Counted from the stretch's first letter, positions 17,670 to 24,806 are shown. The stretch: DNA of 64,000 nucleotides from Chryseobacterium sp. G0162 (GCF_003815715.1 NZ_CP033922.1:2572001-2636000), one strand, 5' to 3'. A program made the numbers and translations. Notes: generated by a model from the sequence alone, not told the origin.

Positions 17670-17675
17670 AATTTA
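17668..17675 (-). promoter_or_regulatory. Candidate -7 element of the mraZ promoter
   Basis: TAAATTTG on the minus strand matches the Bacteroidota consensus TAnnTTTG exactly. Only 6 nt separate it from the mraZ ATG, which would give a nearly leaderless mRNA. No clear -33 TTTG is visible; the operator occupies that region. Confidence 0.5.
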
Positions 17676-17680
17676 TATAA

Positions 17681-17710
17681 TAATTTCCAAAATTTCCCAC
17701 TTTTTCCCAC
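17681..17710 (-). promoter_or_regulatory. MraZ-binding operator
   Basis: Three head-to-tail 10-bp units on the minus strand: GTGGGAAAAA, GTGGGAAATT and a degenerate TTGGAAATTA. MraZ of E. coli is known to bind TGGGN repeats with 10-bp spacing upstream of its own gene. Position and spacing match, so autoregulation of the dcw operon is likely. Confidence 0.8.
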
Positions 17711-17903
17711 TTTTTGACTCAATGTTAATAAGTTTTATTAAAGATTGAGCTCTAAGAATGTAATTGGTTGATATGTAGAAGGTTGTTAAAACTGTTATTC
17801 AAGCCATAATAAAGCGGTTTTGAAAAAAAAAGTTAAAAAGGGGAATATTGTATTATTTTTATCTTAAATTAGGATAATCAAAATATTTTTGAGGTTTAAT
17901 TTG

Positions 17904-17911
17904 TATTTTTG
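17904..17911 (+). promoter_or_regulatory. Candidate -7 element for the hydrolase gene
   Basis: TATTTTTG matches TAnnTTTG and lies 22 nt upstream of the ATG at 17934. An upstream TTG start (17889) would put this element inside the gene, which argues against it. No convincing -33 box is seen. Confidence 0.5.
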
Positions 17912-17933
17912 CAAGGCTTTATTAAGGCATTAT

Positions 17934-18695
17934 ATGATATTTAGTACAAAAAAAGAAAAGAAATATTCCTATGTAGAGGCTGGGGAAGGACATCCATTAG
18001 TGCTGCTGCACGGGTTAATGGGTGGTTTGAGTAATTTCGATAAAATGGTAGATTTTTTTTCGGACAGAGGATTCAAGGTATATGTTCCTCAGTTGCCCAT
18101 CTATGATTTGCCAGTACTCAATACGAATCTTACCACTATCGCGAAATATATCATCAAGTTTATAGAAAGTCATATTTCAGGACCTGTTACCATTGTTGGA
18201 AACTCAATGGGAGGACATGTTGGGCTTATTTTGACTTTGGCAAGACCTGATCTGGTAAAAAATTTAGTTCTTACCGGGAGCTCAGGATTGTATGAAAGAA
18301 CTTTTGGTGACAGTTTTCCAAGAAAGAATGACAGATCTTATATCAGAAAGAAAACAGAAGAGGTTTTTTATGACCCGAAAGTTGCTACTGAAGATCTTGT
18401 AGATGAAGTTTTTGCAGTGGTGAATGACAGAATGAAGGGAATAAAAACAGTAATGTTGGCCAGAAGTGCCATCAAACACAATATGCTGAATGACCTTCCT
18501 AAGATTACAACACCTACGTGTCTGATCTGGGGGAGACAGGACAATGTAACTCCTCCGGAAGTGGCTGAGGATATGCATAAGTTTATTCCTAATTCGGACC
18601 TGTTTTGGATAGATCATTGCGGTCATGCTGCCATGATGGAAAAGCCAGAAGAGTTCAATGAAATCCTATACAACTGGGTAAAAGATAAAGTTTAA
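17934..18695 (+). CDS. Alpha/beta fold hydrolase
   Basis: A 253-residue hydrolase of the alpha/beta superfamily. The oxyanion region is LVLLHGLMGG, the nucleophile elbow is GNSMGG (Ser91), the acid is probably the Asp in WGRQDNVTPP, and the catalytic His lies in HCGHAAMMEKPEEF. No signal peptide is seen, so it is probably cytoplasmic. The substrate cannot be told from sequence; relatives include esterases, dehalogenases and C-C hydrolases. It is transcribed away from mraZ and ends in its own terminator. Confidence 0.88.
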   Translation: MIFSTKKEKKYSYVEAGEGHPLVLLHGLMGGLSNFDKMVDFFSDRGFKVYVPQLPIYDLPVLNTNLTTIAKYIIKFIESHISGPVTIVGNSMGGHVGLILTLARPDLVKNLVLTGSSGLYERTFGDSFPRKNDRSYIRKKTEEVFYDPKVATEDLVDEVFAVVNDRMKGIKTVMLARSAIKHNMLNDLPKITTPTCLIWGRQDNVTPPEVAEDMHKFIPNSDLFWIDHCGHAAMMEKPEEFNEILYNWVKDKV

Positions 18696-18709
18696 AAACA
18701 TAATAAATG

Positions 18710-18734
18710 ACCATTAAGAGCTTTTCTTAATGGT
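18710..18734 (+). terminator. Terminator after the hydrolase gene
   Basis: Perfect 10-bp stem ACCATTAAGA / TCTTAATGGT with a 5-nt loop, followed by TTATTTTTCT. The same arm sequence ACCATTAAG..CTTAATGGT recurs at 47299-47387. Confidence 0.8.
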
Positions 18735-18759
18735 TTATTTTTCTAAAATATATTTCAAA

Positions 18760-19386
18760 ATGGTTATTAAGACAGCAACATTTGTAAAAAGTAGTGGAAA
18801 ATGGCAGGATTGTCCTGAACCAAATCTTCCTGAATATGCTTTTATTGGAAGGTCCAATGTAGGAAAGTCTTCATTGATCAACGCTATGATGAATCATAAA
18901 GATTTAGCTAAAACATCACAGACTCCAGGAAAAACCCAGCTGATTAATCATTTTCTAGTTAATGAAAACTGGTATCTTACAGATTTACCGGGATATGGAT
19001 ATGCAAAGGTTTCAAAGGCTCTTCGAAAGGATTTTGAGAAGCTGATTACCAATTATATTCTGAACAGAAGAAATCTTGTAAACCTTTTTGTATTGGTAGA
19101 TTCAAGACACGCTCCTCAGAAGATTGACCTGGAATTTATCCAATGGTGTGGAGAAAGTGGGGTGCCATTTTCAATCGTTTTTACCAAGTCGGATAAGTTA
19201 AAACCAAGCGAGGTTATTAAAAACTTTGAAAATTATAAATCGGAATTGCATAAAACATGGGAGGATCTTCCTGAATTATATATTACTTCAGCTGAAAAGA
19301 AAACAGGTGGTGATGAGATTCTGAAGTTCATAGACACCACGAATGACTTTTTAACTCAAAATAGTGTAAGCTTCGATGAGCAATAA
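18760..19386 (+). CDS. ysxC: Ribosome biogenesis GTP-binding protein YsxC/EngB
   Basis: YsxC (YihA) is a small essential GTPase needed for assembly of the large ribosomal subunit. The P-loop GRSNVGKSS is at residues 30-38, G3 is DLPGYG and G4 is TKSDK. I chose the start MVIKTATFV at 18760; an ATG at 18730 lies in the preceding terminator hairpin. The protein is 208 residues. Its end overlaps the next gene by 11 nt. Confidence 0.95.
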   Translation: MVIKTATFVKSSGKWQDCPEPNLPEYAFIGRSNVGKSSLINAMMNHKDLAKTSQTPGKTQLINHFLVNENWYLTDLPGYGYAKVSKALRKDFEKLITNYILNRRNLVNLFVLVDSRHAPQKIDLEFIQWCGESGVPFSIVFTKSDKLKPSEVIKNFENYKSELHKTWEDLPELYITSAEKKTGGDEILKFIDTTNDFLTQNSVSFDEQ

Positions 19387-19828
19387 TACTCTCTGGAAAA
19401 TAAAAACCTTTGATGAGTTTACAGTTCCTGAATTGTATGCCATATTGAAAGCTCGTATAGACGTTTTTGTTATTGAGCAAAACTGTCCTTATCCTGATTT
19501 GGACAATTATGATCAGAAAGCGGTTCATATCTGGGCGGAGGAAAACGGGGATGTATTGGCGTACTGCCGTATTTTCGATAAAGGAATAAAATATGATGAA
19601 ACTTCTATTGGAAGGGTTCTTACAACGGAGAAAGGCAGAGGAAAAAGTTTAGGAAAGCTATTGATTAAATATGCTGTTGATACGATAGAAAACCGTTTTC
19701 ATACTTCTGAAATCAGAATTTCAGCGCAGGATTATCTGTTGAGATTTTATGGTGATTTCGGATTTGAGGATACTGGAAAGAAGTATCTGGAGGATGATAT
19801 TCCGCATACGGAAATGATTAGAAAATAA
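19376..19828 (+). CDS. GNAT family N-acetyltransferase (ElaA type)
   Basis: A 150-residue acyl-CoA N-acyltransferase resembling E. coli ElaA. The N-terminus has the ElaA-like LYAILKARIDVFVIEQNCPY, and the acetyl-CoA loop is RGKSLGKLLI. The substrate is unknown. It overlaps ysxC by 11 nt, so the two are co-transcribed. Confidence 0.88.
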   Translation: MSNNTLWKIKTFDEFTVPELYAILKARIDVFVIEQNCPYPDLDNYDQKAVHIWAEENGDVLAYCRIFDKGIKYDETSIGRVLTTEKGRGKSLGKLLIKYAVDTIENRFHTSEIRISAQDYLLRFYGDFGFEDTGKKYLEDDIPHTEMIRK

Positions 19829-19835
19829 AATAAAG

Positions 19836-19865
19836 AAAGGTATCTCAGATGAGATACCTTTTTCA
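19836..19865 (+). terminator. Terminator after the acetyltransferase gene
   Basis: An 11-bp stem, AAAGGTATCTC / GAGATACCTTT, with loop AGAT and a T tail. It lies between convergent units and also has a usable T-rich tail on the minus strand, so it may serve both. Confidence 0.8.
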
Positions 19866-19921
19866 ATGGTTATATGTTGAGTGTTTTTTTATTTAAAATT
19901 CATGGTTATTAGCTTCGTATT

Positions 19922-20266
19922 TTAATTGCATCCGGAACAATAAGATCTATCTACATATTGCTTACTGTTTCCTGAATAATAGTAGCAGCCTCCTCTTGAG
20001 CCAACGTACAATTGATTACCATTGTATGTGCATCCCCGGCTTCTGGAACTTGAAGAATAAGATCTTGGAGAAGAGTAGCTTGAATAGGAACTTGAAGGAG
20101 TATAGCGTGATCTAGACGATTTACTCTTTCTGCTGGTTTTAGTTTTTCCTTTTCCTGGCTTTTTGAAAAATTCTTTAGTTGAAGTTGTACTAACTGTAGA
20201 TGCTGAAATATTGGCAGGGAATAATAATCCAAGTCCTAGAAGTCCTGTAAAAAGTAGTTTTTTCAT
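19922..20266 (-). CDS. Small secreted Ser/Arg-rich protein with PBCV basic adaptor-like end
   Basis: The 114-residue product starts with a clear signal peptide (MKKLLFTGLLGLGLLFPANISAS). A basic, Ser/Arg/Tyr-rich low-complexity stretch follows (SYSSYSSPRSYSSSSRSRG). The end, YVGSRGGCYYYSGNSKQYVD, with RSYC after it, resembles the short 'PBCV-specific basic adaptor' motif; I make that match from memory. It has four Cys after the signal peptide, so an exported, disulfide-bearing role is plausible. It is the last gene of a three-gene run (gaps 21 and 28 nt) whose promoter carries the TACGG-N4-CCGTA palindrome. Confidence 0.75.
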   Translation of the reverse strand: MKKLLFTGLLGLGLLFPANISASTVSTTSTKEFFKKPGKGKTKTSRKSKSSRSRYTPSSSYSSYSSPRSYSSSSRSRGCTYNGNQLYVGSRGGCYYYSGNSKQYVDRSYCSGCN

Positions 20267-20294
20267 AGTATTTGTTTTTTTTTAAATTAGTTTA

Positions 20295-20675
20295 TTATCC
20301 TCGATGAATGATAGCTTCATTTAAAGCATTTACAATTTTTTGAATATAATTTCTGTCTTTTGAAACGATGCTATTGGCTTCTCCTGCATTTGTGCTTATT
20401 CGAACAGCGTATTCATTTTTAATAGAGAAAATTAACCAAACCCCTAAACCTAAAAGTATTACTCCTACCCAAAAAATATTTTTAGACAAAAGAAATGCTA
20501 GTCCTACAAATAGCATTAGAATCGCTTTTGTCTTACTTTTAATAATTTCAAAAATATGAACAGAAGAAATATTTCGCATTGCATATGTTTTTGATTGGGT
20601 TACAAATCTTGATTGTGTAACAATTACAGAACTATCTTTGTAAAATGTTGTTTCGGTTGGGTTTGAGGTTTCCAT
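20295..20675 (-). CDS. DUF6232-like membrane protein
   Basis: A 126-residue protein with two adjacent hydrophobic stretches at about 48-80 (ILMLFVGLAFLLSK and IFWVGVILLGLGVWLIF), likely two membrane helices. An N-terminal domain has ..TQSRFVTQSKTYAMRNISSV, and a soluble tail follows. The pattern fits DUF6232, whose function is unknown. It lies between two other small genes on the same strand and is presumably co-expressed with them. Confidence 0.75.
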   Translation of the reverse strand: METSNPTETTFYKDSSVIVTQSRFVTQSKTYAMRNISSVHIFEIIKSKTKAILMLFVGLAFLLSKNIFWVGVILLGLGVWLIFSIKNEYAVRISTNAGEANSIVSKDRNYIQKIVNALNEAIIHRG

Positions 20676-20696
20676 GGGGGTAATTTTTTTTTGGTG

Positions 20697-20903
20697 TTAT
20701 TTGGTATGACAGACCTGAGAGCAATAATAACAACCATTTGATTGAGGATAGTCTTTTTTTGCTTCTTTTACAGCTTCTTTGCATGAAGAAAATGTACCTA
20801 GGTATTTTCTATTATCAAGGGTTGGTAGTCTATAACAGTTTTCATCATGAACTTCATGATCACCGTTGCTTTGTGCATTCTTGTTTACATAATACTTTTT
20901 CAT
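20697..20903 (-). CDS. Small Cys-rich protein, conserved, unknown function
   Basis: The 68-residue product starts MKKYYVNKNAQSNGDHEVH and holds four Cys, two of them in CYYCSQVC near the end. I recognise the pattern from uncharacterised small proteins that occur widely but know no function. I chose the start at 20903; an alternative at 20930 would add nine residues and fall close to the promoter. It is the first gene of the run 20903-19922. Confidence 0.75.
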   Translation of the reverse strand: MKKYYVNKNAQSNGDHEVHDENCYRLPTLDNRKYLGTFSSCKEAVKEAKKDYPQSNGCYYCSQVCHTK

Positions 20904-20932
20904 GTATTTTATTTTTAGTTGGTTTAACATTC

Positions 20933-20940
20933 CAAAAATA
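20933..20940 (-). promoter_or_regulatory. -7 element of the small-protein operon
   Basis: TATTTTTG on the minus strand matches TAnnTTTG, 29 nt upstream of the start at 20903. The palindrome TACGGATTCCCGTA lies exactly 22 bp further upstream. No TTTG -33 box is present, as expected if an activator is needed. Confidence 0.65.
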
Positions 20941-20961
20941 TAACCCTTTAAAATCCCATCC

Positions 20962-20977
20962 TTACGGGAATCCGTAA
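20962..20977. promoter_or_regulatory. Palindromic operator, copy 1
   Basis: Perfect 16-bp palindrome TTACGG-GAAT-CCGTAA. On the minus strand its 14-bp core is 22 bp upstream of the -7 element TATTTTTG at 20940-20933. Copies at 21806-21819 and 23953-23966 have the same layout. I infer a binding site for the LuxR-type regulator encoded next door. Confidence 0.65.
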
Positions 20978-20987
20978 AAACAAAAAT

Positions 20988-21005
20988 CTTCCGGTTTATC
21001 GGAAG
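20988..21005 (-). terminator. Terminator of the kinase/regulator operon
   Basis: Stem CTTCCG / CGGAAG with a 6-nt loop. On the minus strand it is followed by ATTTTTGTTTTT. It lies about 45 nt beyond the end of the response regulator gene. Confidence 0.7.
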
Positions 21006-21018
21006 GTTTACTTATTTA

Positions 21019-21045
21019 TACTAATACTAATACTAATACTAATAC
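21019..21045. repeat. TACTAA tandem repeat
   Basis: Four and a half head-to-tail copies of the 6-mer TACTAA just past the end of the response regulator gene. Such short tandem repeats can change length by slippage. Confidence 0.8.
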
Positions 21046-21049
21046 GAGG

Positions 21050-21715
21050 TTATATAATTCCCCAATCTTTACAATGAGCAATCAATTGCTCATTATTAGA
21101 TACATCTAGTGATTCTTTAAGATTGTTGAGAGATTTTTCAACACTGCTAAGACTGGATGGTTTGATATTATTTTCTTTCAAATAATCAGGGATATTTTTT
21201 TGAATCATACCTTTGGAAAGCAATGTGACTAGAATTTTATCAAACTTTGTGAAATCATAAGAATTTTTATTTTTTATTGATTCCTTAAGTTTTGCAGAAG
21301 TATATTTTTCATTATTATAGACTGCTTTTATTGCTTTTTTAAGCTCTTTAATATCATTTCTGCCTTTAGATACAAAACCATCTATTTTTTGTTCCTTAAA
21401 AAGAACATCTACAATTTCAGGTCTATTTTCTATTGAAAAGACAATTGTTTTAATTGTAGGCTGTTCAGACTTAACAGCAGCAATTAGCTCTCTTCCCGTA
21501 GTTAAATGCTGTTCTCTATAATCAGAATCAAATGATAAATCTGTAATAAGTAGATCATATGGGTTTTGATCTCTAAGCCCTTTTTTTATTTTCAACCAAG
21601 CATCATCACAGTAGTGGGCAGTTTCCATTGTAAGGATTTTTAACTCTTCAAGTATTTTTTGAACGGAAATATTGAAACTCTCAAAGTCTTCGGCTATTAG
21701 TACTTTTTTAAACAT
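21050..21715 (-). CDS. Response regulator, LuxR-type DNA-binding domain
   Basis: The 221-residue product has a receiver domain at about 3-130 with the acidic pair E9/D10, the phospho-acceptor D59 (LLITDLSF) and the conserved K117 (FVSKGRND). The C-terminal part (about 155-221) aligns in length and hydrophobic pattern with the LuxR/NarL helix-turn-helix, ending EQLIAHCKDWGII. It starts 4 nt after the sensor kinase gene, so the two form a two-component pair. A promoter with the TACGG-N4-CCGTA palindrome lies in the 3' end of the kinase gene, suggesting autoregulation. Confidence 0.9.
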   Translation of the reverse strand: MFKKVLIAEDFESFNISVQKILEELKILTMETAHYCDDAWLKIKKGLRDQNPYDLLITDLSFDSDYREQHLTTGRELIAAVKSEQPTIKTIVFSIENRPEIVDVLFKEQKIDGFVSKGRNDIKELKKAIKAVYNNEKYTSAKLKESIKNKNSYDFTKFDKILVTLLSKGMIQKNIPDYLKENNIKPSSLSSVEKSLNNLKESLDVSNNEQLIAHCKDWGII

Positions 21716-21719
21716 ATTT

Positions 21720-23372
21720 TTATTTTTTGGCTGGAAATGAAAGATTTATCTTTAATCCCTTTTCTGTTTTTGTTTCAAAATTAATTGTTCCGTGTATAGA
21801 ATTTATACGGGATTCCGTATTTTTCAAACCATTTTTAGGAGAATGTTCCTGAATTCCTACTCCGTTATCTGTATATGAAATATTGATAAGGTTATTTTCT
21901 CTTTCAAAATCAATAATAACACGATCGGCTTTACTGTGTTTTTTCATATTGGTCATTAATTCCTGAAGAATATAGAAAATCTCAATTTTGGTATTCCCTG
22001 ATACTCCATTCCAGAATCCTTCTTCATTTCCAATGATAGGAACTTTAATAGTGTCAGAGGAATAAGACTTGAGCATTTGAGAGAGCTGTTTTGAAAAATC
22101 CTTTTCCAAAATAATATCCTGGTCTTCATAAGAAATGTCCCGGGAGATATGGTAAATGTTTTCTAATTTGTCAAGTAGCTCGTTTTTGTCAATATTTACA
22201 GTGTTTTCAACTTCTGACATGACATGATACACCTTATTGGCAACTTTATCATGGACCTTTTTTGAGTATTTAATTTCTGTATTTTTTACTTCGATCTCTT
22301 TTTCTTGCTGAAGCTTTTTTTGTCTTTTCTTATATAAAACTATACTAATAATTAATAGTGCAATAAGTAATGCTGAAAGTAGATACTGCCATAATATTTG
22401 AATTTCTTTTTCTGCTTTCTGTAATTTTAACGATTGATTTTCTAAATTCTTTTTTTCGACATCATACCTTATGGTTGCAAATTGATTTTTTGCTTTGTTT
22501 CGTGAAATTTGGACACTGTCATTTAGTTTCTGAAAATCATCAAAATAGGCTAAATTATTGTTGGGTGTAAGACTGATTATTTTTTGTAATGCCTGAAGCT
22601 GATCTTCAATACTGTTATTTTTCTTTGCAGTATTGAGCATTTGTTCAGCAAAATAAAGAGCTTTCTTTTTATCTGAATGAAGATAAAAGATGGATAAAGT
22701 AGCATAACTGGAATTTTCTCCGATACTGTTGTTTGCTCTTTTTCTAATTTCAAGAGCTTTATAAAATTCTGAGAGAGGATTATAATTTTTATTATCGAAA
22801 TTCTTTGCTCTTGCTAAATTATTAATGACCATAGCATACTTCAAACTGTCTGTTGTGGGCAATGCAAGCTGTATGTTTTTGATGGCTGCTTTATAATCTT
22901 TTAAGGTTATTTGGGCTGTCCCAAGGTTATTTAAAATCATATACCTGTATTCCTTAGCAGATGTATATTGAAGAGCTTTTTGATAATATCTGATGCAATC
23001 CTCAAATTCATAAAGATAGGAAGAACAGATGGCCATGCTGTTATAATTTGAAGCAAACGTTTGACGGCTTATACTATCTTCTTTTTTTCCCAGATATCGA
23101 TCTGCTTCAAGTGAGGTTTCAATGCTTCCATAGTAATCTCCTTTACTTTCCTGAAGGATTGCCATGTTTACGAGTGCTTTGGCCGCCCCCACAGAGTCTT
23201 TTGTGGCCAGATAAGCATTCTTTGCCAAGTTGAAATAATAGAATGAAGAGCCCGTAGTGTCGGTTTTAGCTTTTTCATAATACGTCTTGGCTATTCCATT
23301 TTCTGTATCGGCCTGTTTGTCGCTACATGAGAATAGTAGAATAGCAAGAGATATGATAAAGAGTTTTTTCAT
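21720..23372 (-). CDS. TPR-containing sensor histidine kinase (lipoprotein signal)
   Basis: The 550-residue product starts with a lipoprotein-like signal (lipobox LLFSC, Cys16), then has a helical TPR array at about 25-290, a coiled stretch, one membrane helix at about 327-347, a dimerisation/phospho-acceptor helix with HDKVANKVYHVM (His374) and an ATPase domain with N475 (ELMTNMKKH) and the G1 box DNGVGI (502-507). The TPR part should face the periplasm and act as the sensor. It lies just upstream of its regulator. The input signal is unknown. Confidence 0.92.
   Translation of the reverse strand: MKKLFIISLAILLFSCSDKQADTENGIAKTYYEKAKTDTTGSSFYYFNLAKNAYLATKDSVGAAKALVNMAILQESKGDYYGSIETSLEADRYLGKKEDSISRQTFASNYNSMAICSSYLYEFEDCIRYYQKALQYTSAKEYRYMILNNLGTAQITLKDYKAAIKNIQLALPTTDSLKYAMVINNLARAKNFDNKNYNPLSEFYKALEIRKRANNSIGENSSYATLSIFYLHSDKKKALYFAEQMLNTAKKNNSIEDQLQALQKIISLTPNNNLAYFDDFQKLNDSVQISRNKAKNQFATIRYDVEKKNLENQSLKLQKAEKEIQILWQYLLSALLIALLIISIVLYKKRQKKLQQEKEIEVKNTEIKYSKKVHDKVANKVYHVMSEVENTVNIDKNELLDKLENIYHISRDISYEDQDIILEKDFSKQLSQMLKSYSSDTIKVPIIGNEEGFWNGVSGNTKIEIFYILQELMTNMKKHSKADRVIIDFERENNLINISYTDNGVGIQEHSPKNGLKNTESRINSIHGTINFETKTEKGLKINLSFPAKK
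21776..21783 (-). promoter_or_regulatory. Candidate internal -7 element for the response regulator
   Basis: TAATTTTG on the minus strand lies inside the 3' end of the kinase gene, 60 nt upstream of the response regulator start. It is exactly 22 bp downstream of the palindrome TACGGAATCCCGTA. Confidence 0.55.
21806..21819. promoter_or_regulatory. Palindromic operator, copy 2
   Basis: TACGG-GATT-CCGTA within the kinase coding sequence, spaced 22 bp from the TAATTTTG element at 21783-21776. It probably serves an internal promoter for the response regulator gene. Confidence 0.6.
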
Positions 23373-23402
23373 GGATTACTTTGTGGTATCCAAAATAAAA
23401 AA

Positions 23403-23430
23403 AAAGAACAGATTATACAATCTGTTCTTT
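23403..23430 (-). terminator. Terminator between the small secreted peptide and the kinase gene
   Basis: Perfect 12-bp stem AAAGAACAGATT / AATCTGTTCTTT with loop ATAC. On the minus strand it is followed by a T run. It separates the peptide gene at 23445-23639 from the kinase gene. Confidence 0.85.
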
Positions 23431-23444
23431 CGTATTTATTAAGC

Positions 23445-23639
23445 CTACATGCCTGGAGGAGGAAGTTGGCCTGTATTGCCTCCTGTATTACCTCCGTTTC
23501 CGTGTCCATCACCCGTTTCAGTTTCAGGGTCTTCTTTGGCGCTTAGAGTTGTGATATTTGACTTTTGATTGTCATTATAGTGTGTTGTATTGACATTATT
23601 GGTAAATGCTAAAAGTAGCATCATAAAAAACTGGATCAT
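23445..23639 (-). CDS. Short secreted peptide, MIQF family
   Basis: The 64-residue product has a hydrophobic signal-like start (MIQFFMMLLLAFTNN), then a Thr/Asn stretch and a Gly-rich tail (GNGGNTGGNTGQLPPPGM). It is a paralogue of the 56-residue protein at 24818-24988, which shares the MIQF start, the TTH and the TGQxPPP end. I recognise no function. Its own terminator follows, and a 180-nt leader rich in hairpins precedes it. Confidence 0.65.
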   Translation of the reverse strand: MIQFFMMLLLAFTNNVNTTHYNDNQKSNITTLSAKEDPETETGDGHGNGGNTGGNTGQLPPPGM

Positions 23640-23711
23640 TCCTTAAAAATTTTTTCGTTTGAAATTGTTTTTCTTCCTCCCGAGACATTTTGTCTCAGGC
23701 AGTACACAGTT

Positions 23712-23737
23712 AAAATTTCGAAGCGCTTCTAAATTTT
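23712..23737. repeat. 26-bp near-perfect palindrome
   Basis: AAAATTT-C-GAAGC and GCTTC-T-AAATTTT are inverted arms with no spacer and a single mismatch pair (C/T). It may be a protein-binding site or a cruciform. Confidence 0.6.
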
Positions 23738-23739
23738 TT

Positions 23740-23806
23740 GGGAAGTGAACCTTCAAAAACGGAGGAGAAACATCTGCTTCCCAACCCGGAGTTTTCCCTC
23801 CGTTTT
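23740..23806 (-). ncRNA. Possible pseudoknot in the leader of the peptide gene
   Basis: GGGAAG (23740-23745) can pair with CTTCCC (23777-23782), and AAAACGGAGG (23756-23765) with CCTCCGTTTT (23797-23806). The two pairings interleave, as in an H-type pseudoknot. CGGAG at 23787-23791 competes for the same CTCCG (23798-23802), so alternative folds are possible. The sequence fits a cis-acting RNA, but I recognise no known family. Confidence 0.35.
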
Positions 23807-23952
23807 ATCTGGTGATTTTTGAAATCAGTTTTGTAAATTTGTTTTTGTAATGTTTTGTTTTTCACTGATCTCTGATGCAAAGATGCTACGGAAAAGGGGG
23901 CAAGGGTTAGAAAGATTCTGGAAAATTTTTGGAAATTTTTTTTGGAGAGATG

Positions 23953-23966
23953 TACGGAAAACCGTA
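23953..23966. promoter_or_regulatory. Palindromic operator, copy 3
   Basis: TACGG-AAAA-CCGTA. On the plus strand it is exactly 22 bp upstream of TAATTTTC (23989-23996), one mismatch from the -7 consensus, and 42 bp before the start of the gene at 24009. A half-site TACGGAAAAG lies upstream near 23885. Confidence 0.6.
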
Positions 23967-24008
23967 ATGTTTTTGAAGTAGGACTTCATAATTTTCAACA
24001 CAATAACC

Positions 24009-24770
24009 ATGAGTATGTCAAAATTTTTATCCGAAAAGAAAAAGTTATTAGAAGATGTTTATAAAAAAGCTTCAAATGAGGCCACAGAGACATCATTTAA
24101 TGGAATTATTCAATATCTTGATCGAACTTTGAAAGACGAATTTGAACCGCTTAGTTATAAATCTTTTGAAAATTATTATAAAGCTATAGTAGAAAATGAT
24201 GAAGATTATAATATAAAAACATCGACTTTGGATAATTTAAGTAGGTATTTAGGATATGAAACGTTTAAAGATTATCGATCTGAATGGAGAACAATGGAAT
24301 ACACTATTCAGCAGGCTATATCTAAAATTGTAATAACAATCATTAATAAACCTATTCTTGCGATGCCAGAGGTTTTAAAGCAAAATGGATTAGGTATAGC
24401 TGGAGCTTTTCTTGTTATAAGTGTTTTAATTGGAAATCATTATCCATTTGGAAGAGAAAAAGGTCGCCCTCAAGGTATTCTTGATGATAAAAAGTGTATG
24501 TTTTGGGATGATAGTGAATATAAGCTGGGGGATTGTGAAGATAAAAACCCTCAACGAAGTCTTATTCCTAAAGATACCGTTCAGCTAAAGTATTTTAAAC
24601 GGATTACAAGAAAAGATACGCTTACTGTGGATAATGCCTTAGGTAGTACTTGGTACTCAAAGTTTAATGGGAATGTTGAGTTTTTTACTATGGATGGAGT
24701 AGATCCGGATACTGGACGTGAGCTGAGAGCTTCTACAGCATATATTATTGGGAAATATGCAGGGTATTAA
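24009..24770 (+). CDS. Membrane-anchored protein of unknown function
   Basis: The 253-residue product has a helical N-terminal domain (about 1-95) with the pattern LSYKSFENYYKAI...TSTLDNLSRYLGYETFKDY. This resembles a helical module I have seen at the start of Bacteroidota proteins that may bind DNA or partners; the match is weak. One membrane helix lies at about 127-142 (NGLGIAGAFLVISVLI). The C-terminal 110 residues have two Cys (163, 176) and no domain that I recognise. The upstream palindrome suggests control by the adjacent two-component system. A start at 24015 (third codon) is also possible. Confidence 0.7.
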   Translation: MSMSKFLSEKKKLLEDVYKKASNEATETSFNGIIQYLDRTLKDEFEPLSYKSFENYYKAIVENDEDYNIKTSTLDNLSRYLGYETFKDYRSEWRTMEYTIQQAISKIVITIINKPILAMPEVLKQNGLGIAGAFLVISVLIGNHYPFGREKGRPQGILDDKKCMFWDDSEYKLGDCEDKNPQRSLIPKDTVQLKYFKRITRKDTLTVDNALGSTWYSKFNGNVEFFTMDGVDPDTGRELRASTAYIIGKYAGY

Positions 24771-24777
24771 ACAATAA

Positions 24778-24806
24778 AAAAGCGGAATAGAGAATATTCC
24801 GCTTTT
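24778..24806. terminator. Bidirectional terminator after the gene at 24009
   Basis: Perfect 12-bp stem AAAAGCGGAATA / TATTCCGCTTTT with loop GAGAA. It has A and T runs on both sides, so it can end both the plus-strand gene and the minus-strand peptide gene at 24818. Confidence 0.85.

Larger units (their letters stand above)
23640..24008. other. 369-bp non-coding region with structured segments
   Basis: No convincing gene is seen on either strand. It holds a hairpin GAGACA-TTT-TGTCTC (23682-23696), a near-perfect 26-bp palindrome (23712-23737), an interleaved pairing set (23740-23806) and palindromic operator copy 3 (23953-23966). The left part is the likely leader of the minus-strand peptide gene; the right part is the promoter region of the plus-strand gene at 24009. 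Confidence 0.7.

Noticed and set aside
17662..17700. Longer MraZ from a GTG at 17700
   Set aside because: The extra residues are unconserved and the codons fall within the MraZ operator and -7 element.
21019..21045. CRISPR-like repeat
   Set aside because: Units of 6 bp with no spacers; a simple tandem repeat.
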